From Bacteriovorax sp. UBA1852 (lineage in GTDB: Bacteria; Bdellovibrionota; Bacteriovoracia; Bacteriovoracales; Bacteriovoracaceae): a stretch of DNA of 15,741 bases. The translations under genes were made by a program, and so were the position numbers. The stretch spans positions 1 to 15,741 of the forward strand of contig DDIK01000153.1 of assembly GCA_002338505.1 (NCBI GenBank). The letters are read 5' to 3'. Below the pieces are notes generated by a model. That model was not told where the DNA came from, ran no database searches, and saw nothing but the letters and a program-made list of their open reading frames with translations. Each line of letters begins with the position of its first letter. Within the stretch, counting starts at the first letter, position 1. Of this stretch, positions 15,702 through 15,741 are shown piece by piece.

Positions 15702-15741
15702 ACCTAAAAAAAATTGTCTTATTAAGATATGATTTTTAGGT
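15702..15741. repeat. Inverted repeat in the leader of the surA-like gene
   Basis: ACCTAAAAA (15702-15710) and TTTTTAGGT (15733-15741) are perfect 9-base inverse complements separated by 22 bases. On the minus-strand transcript the downstream arm overlaps the AGGTG ribosome binding site (15701-15705), so folding could hide it. The arms are A/T-rich and the outer arm touches the window end, so the true extent is unknown. It could also be a protein-binding palindrome or chance. Confidence 0.35.

Overview
The window is a gene-dense, clearly AT-rich stretch from a Gram-negative bacterium. The evidence for that is a periplasmic SurA-type chaperone with a signal peptide, an O-antigen ligase/polymerase, lipopolysaccharide sugar genes, and the surA-pdxA gene order familiar from proteobacteria. 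Composition and gene content would fit a Bacteriovorax/Halobacteriovorax-like member of the Bdellovibrionota. That placement is a guess from general impression, not something the sequence proves.

Region 1 (1-4751) is surface polysaccharide. The left edge cuts a leftward gene whose 80 visible residues look like the N-terminal membrane part of a WcaJ/WbaP-type initiating sugar-phosphate transferase. A short divergent gap (242-333) separates it from a rightward operon: an O-antigen ligase/polymerase-like membrane protein, then RfbH (CDP-4-keto-6-deoxyglucose 3-dehydrase), RfbF (glucose-1-phosphate cytidylyltransferase) and RfbG (CDP-glucose 4,6-dehydratase). Together RfbF, RfbG and RfbH make the activated core of a CDP-3,6-dideoxyhexose (abequose, paratose, tyvelose, ascarylose or a yersiniose-type sugar). 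The partner reductase and the tailoring enzymes that fix which sugar is made are not in the window.

Region 2 (4765-7313) is a leftward two-gene unit convergent with rfbG: a eukaryotic-type UDP-glucose pyrophosphorylase followed by a WbpE-like sugar aminotransferase. A good sigma70-like promoter lies almost on top of the first gene's start codon, so its start (TTG with a Shine-Dalgarno, or a leaderless ATG) is open.

Region 3 (7472-10307) is a tight rightward riboflavin operon ribD-ribE-ribB-ribH. It has no ribA in the window, and no FMN riboswitch is visible in the 158-base leader.

Region 4 (10296-15695) is a leftward, tightly packed operon surA-like, pdxA, uvrA, and a TrmH/SpoU-family RNA methyltransferase, with 4-bp overlaps, a 2-bp gap and a 4-bp overlap. 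Its last gene runs 12 bp into the convergent ribH. The UvrA lacks two of the four usual cysteines of its first zinc module, and the SurA-like protein is short with one degenerate parvulin-like region.

Most of the window is recognisable core metabolism and cell-envelope biosynthesis. I do not see an undescribed multi-gene system. The most unusual items are the altered nucleotide-binding loop of the UDP-glucose pyrophosphorylase, its possible leaderless start, the zinc-module loss in UvrA, and the partial 3,6-dideoxyhexose pathway. No tRNA, rRNA, CRISPR array, insertion sequence or transposase was seen.
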